A program made the translations under genes and the position numbers. Positions 7,787-17,671 of a DNA stretch of 35,257 nucleotides are shown here, piece after piece. The stretch's first letter is position 1, and each line of letters begins with the position of its first letter. This DNA comes from an uncultured Gammaproteobacteria bacterium. GTDB taxonomy: Bacteria > Pseudomonadota > Gammaproteobacteria > Pseudomonadales > Pseudohongiellaceae. A model generated the notes under the pieces. It did no database searches. It was not told where the DNA came from and was given only the letters and a program-made list of their open reading frames with translations. Location: the NCBI GenBank assembly GCA_903837345.1, contig CAILUG010000028.1, positions 1-35,257 of the forward strand, read 5' to 3'.

Positions 7787-9468
7787 TATTGCTGCCTGGC
7801 CCAGGTATCTTTCAGGCCGATGGTCAGGTTGAAGACGAGCGCGCCGGGCTTGCTGTCAAAGCGGTCGGTGCAGAAATAGCCTTCACGTTCAAACTGGCAA
7901 CGAAACTCTGCCGGGCTATTGGCAAGGGAAGGTTCGGCCAGGGCCTTCAATACCACCAGCGAATTCCTGTTGATATTGTCGCGGTAGTCGCCCTCGGCGG
8001 CATCCGGGGCCGGATGGTCGAACAGCCGGTCATACATGCGCACTTCCACCGGTATTGCCAGTTGTGCCGGCACCCAATGGATTACCCCTTTCACCTTGCG
8101 TCCTTCGGCATTCTTGCCCAGGGTGTTCATGTCGCAGCTGCAATGCAGTTCAGTGATGTTGCCGCTGCTGTCCCGGATTACCTGTTCACATTTGATGATG
8201 TAGGCACCACGCAGACGCACTTCACCGCCGGTGGTGAGGCGCTTGAAGCCGGGTGGGGGCACTTCCTCAAAATCGTTGCGGTCAATGTACAGCTCGCGGG
8301 TAAACGGAATTTCGCGCTCGCCCATGCCGGCATCTTTCGGATGACGCGACAGGTGCAGCACATCAGTCTGTGCTGCCGGGTAATTGGTCAGCACCACTTT
8401 CAGCGGGCGCAGCACACACATCGCGCGCGGGGCGGTGGCATCAAGATCTTCGCGCAGGCAATATTCCAGCTGGCCTACTTCCACCAGGCTGTTTGACTTG
8501 GTTACGCCCACCATTTCACAGAAATTGCGGATCGCGGCCGGCGTATACCCGCGGCGACGCATGCCTTCCAGCGTCGGCATGCGCGGGTCGGTCCAGCCAT
8601 TTACCAGTTTCTCGTCGACCAGCTGTTTCAGTTTGCGCTTGCTCATCACGGTGTAGTTGATGTTGAGACGGGCAAACTCGATCTGCTGCGGATGGCATGG
8701 CAGCCCAAGCTGGTCCAGCGTCCAGTCATAGAGCGGACGGTGATCTTCAAACTCCAGTGTGCACAGCGAATGCGTGATGCCTTCCAGCGCATCCGAGATG
8801 CAGTGGGTGTAGTCGTACATCGGATAGATGCACCACTTGTCGCCGGTCTGGTGATGATGCTGGTGGCGAATGCGGTAGATCACCGGGTCACGCAGATTGA
8901 TGTTGGGCGACGCCATGTCGATTTTCGCGCGCAGCGTATAAGCGCCATCGGCAAACTCGCCGCTTTTCATGCGGGCGAACAGGTCAAGATTATCCGCAAT
9001 GGTGCGCTCACGATCGGGGCTGGGCTGGCCGGGCTCGGTCAAGGTGCCACGATAAAGTCGCGCCTGCTCCGGCGTCAGGCTGCACACATAGGCTTTGCCC
9101 TGTTTGATCAAAGTGACCGCGCATTCATAAAGCTTGTCGAAATAATCGGAGGCATAGAACAAGCGGTCCTGCCAGTCAAAACCCAGCCATTTCACACTGG
9201 CCTTGATGGATTCGACATATTCGAGGTTTTCCTTTTCAGGATTGGTGTCGTCAAAGCGCAGGTTGCACAGACCGTTGTATTTCAGCGCCGTGCCGAAATT
9301 CAGACAGATCGACTTGGCATGGCCAATATGCAGGTAGCCATTGGGCTCCGGCGGAAACCGTGTATGCACCCGGCCCTGGTTCTTGCCGCTGGCGACATCA
9401 TCGTTGATCAGCTGGTGGATGAAGTTGATCGGGGTCGAACTGGAAATAGTGCTGACTGGCTCGGACAT
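7786..9468 (-). CDS. glnS: Glutaminyl-tRNA synthetase
   Basis: Class Ic synthetase of 560 residues (E. coli 554) attaching glutamine to tRNA-Gln directly, which means this organism need not use the GatCAB transamidation route for that tRNA. The motif [15 protein letters not shown] carries the HIGH box and [11 protein letters not shown] is the KMSKS equivalent. The C-terminal beta-barrel anticodon domains are present, ending KDTWARQQ. The open frame extends 46 codons upstream, but the homologous N-terminus (MSEPVSTIS) and a -10 box at 9505-9510 place the start at 9468. It forms an operon with cysS. Confidence 0.98.
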
Positions 9469-9504
9469 GGGATGGTTCTGGCTCGGACTGCAAAATTGGA
9501 GCGC

Positions 9505-9510
9505 ATTATA
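9505..9510 (-). promoter_or_regulatory. -10 box of the glnS-cysS operon
   Basis: A perfect TATAAT on the minus strand, 36 bp upstream of the glnS ATG. No good -35 is seen at 16-18 bp (CTCGGC at best). It rules out the longer reading of glnS if used. Confidence 0.55.
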
Positions 9511-9534
9511 GCTGGCCAAGCACGGTTGGCCGAG

Positions 9535-9540
9535 TAGAAT
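9535..9540 (+). promoter_or_regulatory. Possible -10 box for ppiB-lpxH
   Basis: TAGAAT lies 51 bp before the ppiB ATG, with a poor -35 (CTGGCC, 9512-9517) at 17 bp. Low-strength call. Confidence 0.35.
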
Positions 9541-9591
9541 ATGCACGCTAAATTCCTTGTTTAACTCCTCACTCCCGGACCAGGCTTCCCC

Positions 9592-10101
9592 ATGATTACT
9601 CTCCACACCAACCAGGGCGACATCACCCTCGAACTCGACTTTGCCAAAGCCCCCAAATCAGCGGCCAACTTCCTGGCGTACGCCAAAGAGGGTCATTACA
9701 ACGGGACGGTTTTCCACCGCGTTATCGACAATTTCATGATCCAGGGCGGGGGTTTTGAAGTCGGGATGAAGCAGAAGAAGACCAAAGCCACCATACAGAA
9801 TGAAGCCGACAATGGCCTGAAAAATGAAGTCGGCACTGTCGCCATGGCCCGTACCAGCGACCCGCACTCCGCCTCCTCCCAGTTCTTTATCAATGTTGCC
9901 AACAACAGCTTTCTCAACCATTCCGGCAAAAACCCGCAAGGCTGGGGCTATGCCGTGTTCGGCAAGGTGACGGCCGGCATGGATGTGATCAACAAGATCA
10001 AGGGCTGCAAGACCGGCAGCAAGGACGGTCACGGCGACGTGCCGGTGGAAGACATCGTGATCAATACTGTCAGCATCGACGACAGCAAAATCCCGGCGTG
10101 A
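9592..10101 (+). CDS. ppiB: Peptidyl-prolyl cis-trans isomerase B (cyclophilin)
   Basis: Cytosolic cyclophilin of 169 residues, matching the E. coli PpiB type; it speeds proline isomerisation during protein folding. There is no signal peptide, unlike periplasmic PpiA. The catalytic core [15 protein letters not shown] with the arginine (about residues 42-56), the [18 protein letters not shown] segment (about 86-103) and the WGYAVFGKV stretch are present. It is divergent from glnS and 24 bp upstream of lpxH in the same direction, a gene order (lpxH-ppiB-glnS-cysS) that I recall from Pseudomonas. Confidence 0.97.
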   Translation: MITLHTNQGDITLELDFAKAPKSAANFLAYAKEGHYNGTVFHRVIDNFMIQGGGFEVGMKQKKTKATIQNEADNGLKNEVGTVAMARTSDPHSASSQFFINVANNSFLNHSGKNPQGWGYAVFGKVTAGMDVINKIKGCKTGSKDGHGDVPVEDIVINTVSIDDSKIPA

Positions 10102-10125
10102 GCTGCGGCCCTGGAGACCGGCACG

Positions 10126-10866
10126 ATGTCGCGTAACCCACGCATTCTGCTGATCTCCGACCTGCACCTGGAAGAGGCACGCGAGGATCTCACGCGTGCC
10201 TTCCTGGCCTTTCTCGAGCGCGAAGCCACCAACGCCAGCGCCCTCTACATCCTCGGCGATTTCTTCAATGTGTGGATCGGCGATGACGACGACCGTCCAC
10301 TCAACGCCCGCATCAGTACGGCTTTGCGCCAGCATGCTGATCAGGGGCTGGACATATTCCTGATGCACGGCAATCGGGATTTCTTGCTGGGACAGGACTT
10401 TGCCAACCACAGTGGTGCCAGGCTGATCGCCGATCCCTGGGTACTGCAACAGGCAGGCCAGCGCTTCCTGCTCGTGCATGGAGATGCCTTATGCACCAGG
10501 GATGCCGACTACATGAAGTTTCGCACCCATGTGCGCAATCCGCTTTGGCAACAGCAATTCATGGGCAAACCGCTTGGTGAACGCCGTGCCTTCGCCGCAG
10601 AGGCGCGCAACCAGAGCAAGAGCATGAACAGCAACAAGGCCGCCGACATCATGGATGTGACGCAAACCGAAGTGGAAAGCCTGATGAAAGCCAATGACAT
10701 CACCACGTTGATCCATGGTCACACCCACCGGCCCGGGCTGCATGATTTCGCTATCGGATCCCGGCACTGCCAGCGGCTGGTGCTGGGCGATTGGAGTACA
10801 TCCGGCTGGCAGATAACGCTCGAAAACGGCAAGGCTTCGCTCTTGCAGTTTGCGATTCAGCCGTGA
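10126..10866 (+). CDS. lpxH: UDP-2,3-diacylglucosamine diphosphatase
   Basis: LpxH (246 residues) hydrolyses UDP-2,3-diacylglucosamine to lipid X and UMP, the fourth step of lipid A synthesis, as a peripheral inner-membrane Mn2+ enzyme. The metallophosphoesterase motifs are all present: LISDLHLEE near residue 10, ILGDFFNVWIGDDD near 43, HGNRDFLLG near 86, LVHGDALCT near 120 and IHGHTHRPG near 200. GGAG (10113-10116) precedes the ATG. The stop is only 2 bp from the stop of the convergent PilZ gene. EptA-like lipid A modification is encoded elsewhere in the window. Confidence 0.97.
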   Translation: MSRNPRILLISDLHLEEAREDLTRAFLAFLEREATNASALYILGDFFNVWIGDDDDRPLNARISTALRQHADQGLDIFLMHGNRDFLLGQDFANHSGARLIADPWVLQQAGQRFLLVHGDALCTRDADYMKFRTHVRNPLWQQQFMGKPLGERRAFAAEARNQSKSMNSNKAADIMDVTQTEVESLMKANDITTLIHGHTHRPGLHDFAIGSRHCQRLVLGDWSTSGWQITLENGKASLLQFAIQP

Positions 10867-10868
10867 GT

Positions 10869-11513
10869 TCAGCCGGTTTGCTGCATCTCCTGCGTGAAGG
10901 AAAATCCGATCGACATGACGTTGCCAGTCTTGCGCTGTGAACACACCTCGCTCAGACGGGTGACTTCGACATTGGTGGCAGGATCCACATAACGCAGATA
11001 GATCGAATTGACTTTAACCTTGACGACTTCCTCCTGCACCACCAGATCGAAACGGCAGCCGCCATTGGAAAGATCGGTGATGTACCCGGGCATTTTGTCG
11101 CCATTCTCCTGTTTGAACATTACACAGGGTATTGAAGTGACCAACCGCTTTTCCGCGCGCAGTTCACGGGTTTCCAATTCCTCGGGATAGGAGGCAAAAA
11201 ATACCGGATAAGGCACCTTGAGGATGCCCTGCACCGTTGAATAGAAGCCCATGCAATCGCCAGTGGTACGCTCACAGATAGTGCGGATAATCAGTTTGCG
11301 GTCCAGCACCAGCAGATCCTTCACATTGCCGGCATCCAGCAGACTGGGGATTTCCAGAATCAGGTAACTGCCGGTTTTGCAGCCAACCAGATGGGTTTTG
11401 AAACTCTCACGATTGGAATTGGCGATTTCAACGCTAATAAACTGCCCTATCGCCGCATTCTGGGCAAAGAAGTTGATGTCGCGAATCTTGTTGATGCTTT
11501 CCGGGGACGGCAT
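10869..11513 (-). CDS. PilZ-domain c-di-GMP receptor, YcgR-like
   Basis: A 214-residue cytosolic protein with an N-terminal YcgR-type beta domain (about residues 15-110) and a C-terminal PilZ domain (about 115-210). The two c-di-GMP-binding motifs are intact: RAEKRLVTSIPC (R-x-x-x-R, near 118) and DLSNGGCRF ([D/N]-x-S-x-x-G, near 146). YcgR proteins slow flagellar rotation or alter surface behaviour when c-di-GMP is high; no flagellar gene is nearby, so the output here is unknown. A purine-rich ribosome site (AAAGGCAGG) precedes the ATG. It is convergent with lpxH. Confidence 0.9.
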   Translation of the reverse strand: MPSPESINKIRDINFFAQNAAIGQFISVEIANSNRESFKTHLVGCKTGSYLILEIPSLLDAGNVKDLLVLDRKLIIRTICERTTGDCMGFYSTVQGILKVPYPVFFASYPEELETRELRAEKRLVTSIPCVMFKQENGDKMPGYITDLSNGGCRFDLVVQEEVVKVKVNSIYLRYVDPATNVEVTRLSEVCSQRKTGNVMSIGFSFTQEMQQTG

Positions 11514-11551
11514 AGCCTGCCTTTCTTTGCCAATTTTTCATTATTACGGCA

Positions 11552-11576
11552 GTTATCGTTGTTTATTGAGGATAAC
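11552..11576. promoter_or_regulatory. Inverted repeat upstream of the PilZ gene
   Basis: GTTATC (11552-11557) and GATAAC (11571-11576) are exact complements separated by 13 bp, in AT-rich sequence 39-63 bp upstream of the PilZ start; TAATAAT lies between them and the gene. It may be an operator; no regulator can be named. Confidence 0.3.
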
Positions 11577-11649
11577 AATGAAAATTCCCCCTTTTTCGCG
11601 CTGGCGGGATGGCTTGCTGATCTCATCGCCTCCGGCATTCAGCGGCGCA

Positions 11650-12102
11650 CTACAGACCAGGGGTCTCGGGAAAATAACGTTCGTGGTGGGCTTCACTCAG
11701 CACCTGCAGCTCTTCATTGATCCGCAGCAGCAGATCACGCACATCCTGACCTCGCCAGGCTGGCAGCAATTCAACCCCTAACTCATCAAGACTGTGAAGA
11801 CGGTACAAATGCTTCTGCAGCAACTGGTGCAGCCAGAAAAACGGCGACAGGTCGGGGTCGTAGAACACCCGGAAGTCCTGCAGCACCTGCTCCAGCCTGG
11901 CTTGTGACACAATCCGGAACTTGTTGCTCATCAACTGGGTGGTAAACAGGTTGATGCGGGCCTGAACCGCCTGTTTCTGCGGCTCGGTGAAAGCATTCCA
12001 GTAGATGACTTCGCTGCTGAAACGCTTGCAGCCGCGGCAGATCTTGTCGCCGAGCGAAGTAGTTGAGCAGACGCCAATACAGGGAGTACGAACAGGTTTC
12101 AT
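11650..12102 (-). CDS. DUF1289 cysteine-motif protein
   Basis: A 150-residue protein whose N-terminal 50 residues match the DUF1289 family (YdhL-like): RTPCIGVCS followed by ICRGCKRF, giving C-x3-C...C-x2-C, then the conserved EVIYWNAF. This is probably a small metal site, but function is unknown. The C-terminal part (about 70-150) is helical with no recognised domain and makes the protein longer than minimal DUF1289 members. The frame continues 13 codons upstream to a GTG at 12141, but the family N-terminus is MKPVRTPC. A -10-like TACAAT lies only 6 bp before the ATG, which would give a nearly leaderless transcript. Confidence 0.82.
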   Translation of the reverse strand: MKPVRTPCIGVCSTTSLGDKICRGCKRFSSEVIYWNAFTEPQKQAVQARINLFTTQLMSNKFRIVSQARLEQVLQDFRVFYDPDLSPFFWLHQLLQKHLYRLHSLDELGVELLPAWRGQDVRDLLLRINEELQVLSEAHHERYFPETPGL

Positions 12103-12108
12103 AGGGGT

Positions 12109-12114
12109 ATTGTA
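12109..12114 (-). promoter_or_regulatory. -10-like box almost touching the DUF1289 start
   Basis: TACAAT on the minus strand ends 6 bp before the ATG at 12102. If used, transcription would begin at or beside the start codon. No good -35 is present. Confidence 0.3.
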
Positions 12115-12176
12115 ACCAGTTCTTGCAACGGCAACCTGCACCGGAATATGACGGCATCCAAATCAGCACAAGTTCA

Positions 12177-12205
12177 GTGACTCGCCCACATACCTCCCGT
12201 AAAAT
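12177..12205 (+). promoter_or_regulatory. Candidate acnB promoter
   Basis: GTGACT (12177-12182), 17 bp, TAAAAT (12200-12205), about 45 bp before the acnB GTG. Four and five of six consensus bases match. Confidence 0.5.
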
Positions 12206-12250
12206 AACCCCCCAGTTTAAGCTTACATTTCCTGCCATGAGGTAGTTACC

Positions 12251-14848
12251 GTGTTAGAAGCCTATCGCAAGCACGTGGCCGAACGGGCCGCGCTCGGAGT
12301 TGTTCCCAAACCACTTGATGCCGAGCAAACCGCCGGTGTGGTTGAACTGCTGAAACATCCCCCCAAGGGCGAAGAAGCTTTCCTGCTGGATCTCATCAGC
12401 AACCGCGTGCCTGCCGGTGTTGATGAAGCCGCTTATGTCAAAGCCGCATTCCTGAGCGCGCTTGCCAAAGGTGAAGCCACTTCGCCGCTGATCAGCAAAC
12501 CGGACGCCGTGAAACTGCTCGGCACCATGCTGGGCGGTTACAACATCACCACACTGGTGCAACTGCTGGATGACAAGACGCTGGGCGCGGAAGCCGGCAA
12601 ACAGCTGTCACACACACTCCTGATGTTCGATGCATTCCATGATGTTGCCGAAAAAGCCAAGGCGGGCAATGCCAATGCCAAAGCCACCATGCAGAGCTGG
12701 GCCAATGCCGAATGGTTCACTTCCAAACCGAAACTACCGGAAGTACTGACCATCACTGTGTTCAAGGTGCCAGGTGAAACCAATACTGATGACCTCTCCC
12801 CGGCTCCCGATGCGTGGTCACGTCCCGACATCCCGCTGCATGCGAAAGCCATGTACAAGATGCCGCGCGAAGGTATCACCAATGCCGAGCAGCAAATCAC
12901 CGACCTGAAAAAGAAAGGCCATCCGGTGGCGCTGGTGGGCGATGTGGTCGGCACCGGTTCCTCGCGCAAATCCGCCACCAACACCGTGTTGTGGTTCATG
13001 GGCGACGATATTCCCCACATCCCCAACAAGCGCGCCGGTGGTGTTTGCATCGGCAGCCAGATTGCGCCGATCTTTTTCAATACGATGGAAGATGCCGGCG
13101 CACTCGCAATTGAGTGCAATGTGGCGGGGATGAATACCGGCGATGTCATTGACATCCACCCCTATGCAGGCAAGATCACCCGCCACGGTTCCGGCGAACT
13201 GGTCAGTGACTTCACGCTGAAGACCGAAATTATTCTTGACGAAGTCCGCGCCGGCGGCCGTATCCCGCTGATCGTTGGTCGCGGCCTCACCGACAAGGCC
13301 CGCGCCTTCCTCGGTCTCAGCCCATCGCCTGAATTTGTGCGCCCGTCGCCGACCGTGACCAACACCAAAGGCTATACGCTGGCCCAGAAAATCGTTGGCC
13401 GTGCCTGCGGCGTTGACGGCATGCGTCCCGGCATTTACTGCGAACCGAAGATGACTACCGTGGGTTCGCAAGACACCACCGGCCCGATGACCCGTGATGA
13501 ACTGAAAGACCTCGCCTGTCTCGGCTTCTCCGCCGATCTGGTGATGCAATCGTTTTGCCACACGGCGGCATATCCGAAACCGGTTGATATCGATACCCAG
13601 CACACACTGCCGGATTTTATACGCAACCGTGGCGGCGTGTCCTTGCGTCCTGGTGACGGCATCATCCACTCGTGGCTCAACCGCATGCTGCTGCCTGATT
13701 CAGTGGGCACCGGTGGCGATTCCCACACGCGCTTCCCGATCGGCATTTCGTTCCCGGCCGGTTCCGGCCTGGTGGCGTTTGCCGCTGCCACCGGCGTGAT
13801 GCCGCTCGACATGCCGGAATCAGTACTGGTGCGCTTCAAGGGCAAGATGCAGCCGGGCATTACGCTGCGCGATCTCGTCAATGCGATTCCTTATGCGGCA
13901 ATCCAGAAGGGTCTGTTGACGGTCGAGAAGAAAGGCAAGAAGAACATCTATTCCGGCAACATTCTGGAAATCGAAGGGCTGCCAGACCTGAAGATTGAAC
14001 AGGCGTTCGAACTTTCCGATGCCTCGGCCGAGCGTTCCGCGTCCGGTTGCACCATCAAACTCAACAAAGAGCCGATCATCGAGTATCTGACCTCCAACGT
14101 GGTGCTGCTGCGCTGGATGATCTCCGAAGGTTATGGCGATCCGCGCACACTGGAACGCCGCGCGTCGCAGATGGAAGCCTGGCTGGCCAACCCGCAGTTG
14201 CTGGAAGCCGATCCTGATGCCGAATACAAGGCCATCATCGAAATCGATCTCAACGAAATCAAGGAACCACTGCTGGCCTGTCCGAACGACCCGGACGACA
14301 TCAAACCGTTGTCTCTCGTTGCCGGCACCAAGGTTGATGAAGTGTTTATCGGTTCCTGCATGACCAACATCGGCCACTTCCGCGCGGCTGCCACGGTGCT
14401 GTCACAAAGCAAAGGCAGGATTCCGACCACCTTGTGGATTTCACCACCCACCAAGATGGACCAGCATCAGCTCACCGAAGAAGGCATTTACGGCATTTTC
14501 GGCGCCAGCGGTGCCCGCACTGAAATGCCGGGTTGTTCCTTGTGCATGGGCAACCAGGCACGCGTGGCGCCGAACTCGACAGTGATCTCCACCTCGACCC
14601 GCAACTTCCCCAACCGGCTCGGTGATGGCGCCAATGTGTTCCTGGCTTCGTCCGAACTGGCTGCGGTGTGCTCGCTGCTGGGACGAATTCCGACCCACGA
14701 GGAATACATGAGCTACATGGGCAAGCTCGACACCATGTCGTCGAAGATCTATCGCTACCTGAATTTCAACGAAGTGGCGTCGTTCATGAAAGGGGCAGAG
14801 CACGCCAAGAACATTCCAGTGCAGAACATCGCGGAAGTTCGCATGTAG
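12251..14848 (+). CDS. acnB: Aconitate hydratase B
   Basis: AcnB (865 residues, the E. coli length) interconverts citrate and isocitrate in the TCA cycle using a [4Fe-4S] cluster; apo-AcnB can bind mRNA in E. coli. Order of domains: N-terminal HEAT-like helices (about 1-160), the swivelling domain (about 165-380), then the three core domains. The cluster ligands are Cys703 ([11 protein letters not shown]), Cys762 and Cys765 ([10 protein letters not shown]), with the same spacing as in E. coli. The start is GTG, preceded by GAGG (12239-12242) at 8-nt spacing, and the N-terminus [13 protein letters not shown] aligns with the family. It is divergent from the DUF1289 gene and convergent with the chemoreceptor. 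Confidence 0.98.
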   Translation: MLEAYRKHVAERAALGVVPKPLDAEQTAGVVELLKHPPKGEEAFLLDLISNRVPAGVDEAAYVKAAFLSALAKGEATSPLISKPDAVKLLGTMLGGYNITTLVQLLDDKTLGAEAGKQLSHTLLMFDAFHDVAEKAKAGNANAKATMQSWANAEWFTSKPKLPEVLTITVFKVPGETNTDDLSPAPDAWSRPDIPLHAKAMYKMPREGITNAEQQITDLKKKGHPVALVGDVVGTGSSRKSATNTVLWFMGDDIPHIPNKRAGGVCIGSQIAPIFFNTMEDAGALAIECNVAGMNTGDVIDIHPYAGKITRHGSGELVSDFTLKTEIILDEVRAGGRIPLIVGRGLTDKARAFLGLSPSPEFVRPSPTVTNTKGYTLAQKIVGRACGVDGMRPGIYCEPKMTTVGSQDTTGPMTRDELKDLACLGFSADLVMQSFCHTAAYPKPVDIDTQHTLPDFIRNRGGVSLRPGDGIIHSWLNRMLLPDSVGTGGDSHTRFPIGISFPAGSGLVAFAAATGVMPLDMPESVLVRFKGKMQPGITLRDLVNAIPYAAIQKGLLTVEKKGKKNIYSGNILEIEGLPDLKIEQAFELSDASAERSASGCTIKLNKEPIIEYLTSNVVLLRWMISEGYGDPRTLERRASQMEAWLANPQLLEADPDAEYKAIIEIDLNEIKEPLLACPNDPDDIKPLSLVAGTKVDEVFIGSCMTNIGHFRAAATVLSQSKGRIPTTLWISPPTKMDQHQLTEEGIYGIFGASGARTEMPGCSLCMGNQARVAPNSTVISTSTRNFPNRLGDGANVFLASSELAAVCSLLGRIPTHEEYMSYMGKLDTMSSKIYRYLNFNEVASFMKGAEHAKNIPVQNIAEVRM

Positions 14849-14856
14849 GTCTGAAG

Positions 14857-14886
14857 GTGTCAGGGTCACTAATCCTGAACTGACAC
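14857..14886. terminator. Weak hairpin between convergent acnB and chemoreceptor genes
   Basis: GTGTCAG (14857-14863) pairs with CTGACAC (14880-14886); an alternative inner pairing is TCAGG/CCTGA. It sits in the 54-bp gap between two convergent stops, a sensible place for a shared terminator, but no T-tract follows. Confidence 0.35.
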
Positions 14887-14902
14887 TCAAATCCCCCAGG
14901 TT

Positions 14903-16732
14903 TCAACCGTGCAGCTGGTGGGCTGACCTGTCGCTGCCGGTGCCCAGATCGAAAAAGCTGATCAACTGCTGCAGCGAGTCTGCCTGGGTTCCCAGTGATT
15001 CACTGGCTGCTGCAGCCTCTTCCACGAGGGCGGCGTTTTGCTGGGTCATCATGTCCATTTCAGTCACTGAGCGGTTGACCTCATTGAGCCCGGTCGACTG
15101 CTCGGCGCTGGCGGTGGCGATTTCGGAAATTATGTCGTTCACCTTTTTCACCGATGCCACGATTTCTTCCAGGGTCTGGCCGGATGTGTTGACCAGTGTG
15201 GTGCCTTCCTTCACTTTTTCGTGACTGTCCTTGATCAGGCCCTTGATCTGTTTGGCAGCCGTCGCACTGCGGCCAGCGAGATTGCGTACTTCATCCGCCA
15301 CTACTGCAAAACCGCGGCCCTGATCGCCGGCACGTGCTGCTTCCACAGCCGCATTGAGGGCCAGCAGGTTGGTCTGGAATGCAATTTCATCGATGACGCC
15401 GATGATGTCATTGATCTTGTTGCTGGCCACATTGATGTCCTGCATCGCCACTACCGCCTTGCGCACGATGTCGCCACCTTTTTCTGCGGTGTCCTTGGCG
15501 CTCCTGGCCAGATGGGCAGCCTGGTCGGCATTGGCAGCGTTCTGCTGCACAGTGCTCATCATTTCTTCCATCGAGGCCGAGGTTTGTTCGAGTGTGGCAG
15601 CCTGCTCTTCGGTACGCTGGCTCAGATTGGTGTTGCCAATGGCAATCTCGGCCGCTCCCTGCTTGACCGCATGTGCGGCTTCCGTGATTTCACCGACCAT
15701 GGAGGCCAGATGATCGATATAGGCATTGATGGCGCCGGCCAGTTTTTCGAATTCACCGGAATAATGACCCGACATGCTGTCGGTGAGCTGGCCCGACGAC
15801 AGCGAATCCATCACCCGCATGGTGTCTTCCATCACGGTTTTGATCGCGGTTTGCAACGACTGCTGGGCGGTGATGTCAGAAGCGAATTTCACCACTTTGT
15901 AAACGCGGCCGGACTGGTCAAAAACCGGATTGTAGGAGGCATGTATCCACAGTTCCACTCCGCCTTTGCCCAGGCGTTTGTAATCGCTTGCGTCGTACTC
16001 GCCCCTGTTCAATTTCGCCCAGAAATCCCGGTACTCATGGCTGCTGCGGAACTTTTCATCAACAAACATGCTGTGATGCCGGCCCTGGATTTCAGGCAGG
16101 GAATAACCGGTGAGCATGAGGAATTTTTCGTTGGCAGTGATGATGGAGCCATCCATGTTGAACTCGATCACAGCCAGTGCCTTGTTGAGCGCTTTCAACT
16201 GGCCGGCGGTATCGGAGTTGCGCAAGCGTGAACTGGTGATGTCAGTACCGATATTGAGGATTTTGACCACACGGCCATCAGTGTCGAGTACCGGATTGTA
16301 GGATCCCCTGATCCAGAGTTCGCGCCCGCCTTTGCCCAACTGTTTGTAAACAGCCGCATCGAAATTGCCACGCATGAGTTTGGCCCACCAGTCACGGTGA
16401 TCAGCCGACTTCAGCAGTACAGGATCACAGAACATGGCGAAGTTGCGGCCCTGCACTTCCGGCAGTGTATAGCCGGTGACTTGCAGAAAATTGTCATTGG
16501 CTGACAGGATGCTGCCATCAAGTGCAAATTCCAGCATGATTTGTGATTTGCTGATGGCCAGCAACCGGGTATCACTGTCATTCACCCGTGATTGCAGTTG
16601 GGCAAGTTGCTTGCGCAAACCTGCGATTTCTTCGGCGTGTGCCAGCTCTTGCTGCACATTGGCTTCAACCTTTGACAAATCGACTTCGACTGCATTGCGG
16701 TCAACGGCAAGGCGATTGCTGAAAAAACCCGT
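14903..16732 (-). CDS. Soluble PAS-PAS chemoreceptor (methyl-accepting chemotaxis protein)
   Basis: Cytosolic receptor with no membrane helix. Numbering from the TTG at 16678: an N-terminal coiled coil (1-40), two similar PAS/PAC domains (about 45-150 and 167-272, each with a WxxLxRGxxD element and [12 protein letters not shown] or [12 protein letters not shown]), a HAMP-like stretch (about 283-335), and the MCP signalling domain with hairpin tip [21 protein letters not shown]-type sequence at about 431-451. There is no CheR-tethering pentapeptide. The architecture resembles P. aeruginosa BdlA. The start is uncertain: the only standard in-frame start is TTG 16678 without a ribosome site, yet 18 codons upstream an ACG (16732-16730) has GAGGAG exactly 7 nt before it and would give a GFFSNR N-terminus. 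Confidence 0.88.
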   Translation of the reverse strand, partial: TGFFSNRLAVDRNAVEVDLSKVEANVQQELAHAEEIAGLRKQLAQLQSRVNDSDTRLLAISKSQIMLEFALDGSILSANDNFLQVTGYTLPEVQGRNFAMFCDPVLLKSADHRDWWAKLMRGNFDAAVYKQLGKGGRELWIRGSYNPVLDTDGRVVKILNIGTDITSSRLRNSDTAGQLKALNKALAVIEFNMDGSIITANEKFLMLTGYSLPEIQGRHHSMFVDEKFRSSHEYRDFWAKLNRGEYDASDYKRLGKGGVELWIHASYNPVFDQSGRVYKVVKFASDITAQQSLQTAIKTVMEDTMRVMDSLSSGQLTDSMSGHYSGEFEKLAGAINAYIDHLASMVGEITEAAHAVKQGAAEIAIGNTNLSQRTEEQAATLEQTSASMEEMMSTVQQNAANADQAAHLARSAKDTAEKGGDIVRKAVVAMQDINVASNKINDIIGVIDEIAFQTNLLALNAAVEAARAGDQGRGFAVVADEVRNLAGRSATAAKQIKGLIKDSHEKVKEGTTLVNTSGQTLEEIVASVKKVNDIISEIATASAEQSTGLNEVNRSVTEMDMMTQQNAALVEEAAAASESLGTQADSLQQLISFFDLGTGSDRSAHQLHG

Positions 16733-16739
16733 GGTTTGG

Positions 16740-16745
16740 CTCCTC
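16740..16745 (-). promoter_or_regulatory. Strong Shine-Dalgarno pointing to an ACG codon
   Basis: GAGGAG on the minus strand is 7 nt before ACG at 16732-16730, in frame with the chemoreceptor. No ATG, GTG or TTG lies between the in-frame stop upstream (TAA near 16804) and TTG 16678. Confidence 0.55.
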
Positions 16746-16874
16746 GTTTCTTGTGGCAGGGACGGTGGGGCGCAATCCAGTTGCAGGAATCCATCAAATG
16801 CGGGTTATTACGGCATCGGGGGGAGTTGACTTGAGTTTTATGGCACACGCAGCCAGGCCTGGAAAGCATGGCGG

Positions 16875-16896
16875 GCCCCGGCTACTTGGCCGGGGC
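16875..16896 (-). terminator. Hairpin after yebC
   Basis: GCCCCGGC (16875-16882) and GCCGGGGC (16889-16896) form a perfect 8-bp GC stem with a 6-nt loop, 22 bp past the yebC stop. Only a weak T-tract (CTTTCC) follows, so it may be a Rho-independent terminator of low quality or an mRNA-stabilising stem. Confidence 0.5.
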
Positions 16897-16918
16897 GATG
16901 GCACGTCACTGCGGAAAA

Positions 16919-17632
16919 TCAAAACTCGGCATTGTGGTAGACGCGTTGCACGTCATCGACGTCGTTGAGCATGTCCATGAATTTTTCAAACATCGTTACA
17001 TCTTCACCGCTGAGGGTGGCGTAAGTCTGGGGTATGAACTGGATTTCATCGACTTCATAGTCGATCTCGCCGAAGGCGGCGGCCAGCGCTGCCTTGGCCT
17101 TGGCATATTCGGTATAGGGCGCGAACACGGTGATCTTGCCGCCTTCGTTCTCGATATCGGACACATTCACATCTGCATTGAGCAGTGCTTCCATCACCGC
17201 CTCTTCATCCCCCTTGAACGACAGAATGATGCTGTGGTCGAACATGTGGCTGACCACACCCACAGTACCCAGCTTGCTGCTGGTTTTGTTGAAGCACTGG
17301 CGCACATCGACAAAAGTGCGGTTGGGGTTGTCGGTGAGGCACTCTACGATGACCATGCTGGAGCCTGGTCCAAAACCTTCGTAGCGTGCTATGGAGTAAT
17401 CTTCACCACCGCCACCCTTGGCCTTGTCGATGGCTTTCTCAATCACATGCGTCGGCACCTGGTCACGCTTGGCGCGTTCGATCAGGCTGCGCAGTGCCAG
17501 ATTGCCCTTGGGATCAAACCCGCCGGTCTTGGCGGCAACATAGATTTCGCGGCCGTAACGTCCGTAGATGTTTGACTTGTTGGCCGAGGTTTTGGCCATG
17601 GCCTCTTTGCGGTTTTGATACGCTCTGCCCAT
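16919..17632 (-). CDS. YebC/PmpR-family protein (YeeN-like branch)
   Basis: A 237-residue member of the YebC/TACO1 family. The N-terminus [20 protein letters not shown] followed by [20 protein letters not shown], and the stretch [21 protein letters not shown] (split here as about residues 58-80), are typical of the branch containing E. coli YeeN and Bacillus YeeI. Members were first called transcription regulators; more recent work assigns them a role in relieving ribosome stalling on proline-rich stretches. It is cytosolic. The start ATG has AGAAG before it. It lies 39 bp downstream of the MFS gene, with a run of seven T's in the gap that may separate the transcripts. Confidence 0.93.
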   Translation of the reverse strand: MGRAYQNRKEAMAKTSANKSNIYGRYGREIYVAAKTGGFDPKGNLALRSLIERAKRDQVPTHVIEKAIDKAKGGGGEDYSIARYEGFGPGSSMVIVECLTDNPNRTFVDVRQCFNKTSSKLGTVGVVSHMFDHSIILSFKGDEEAVMEALLNADVNVSDIENEGGKITVFAPYTEYAKAKAALAAAFGEIDYEVDEIQFIPQTYATLSGEDVTMFEKFMDMLNDVDDVQRVYHNAEF

Positions 17633-17671
17633 AAACTTCTTTTAACTCACTTGCCTGAAAAAAATTCGGAA

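Noticed and set aside
8692-9537. Open frame of 281 codons on the plus strand
   Set aside because: Antisense to glnS; shadow frame.
15221-16231. Open frame of 336 codons on the plus strand
   Set aside because: Antisense to the chemoreceptor, with no domain features of its own.
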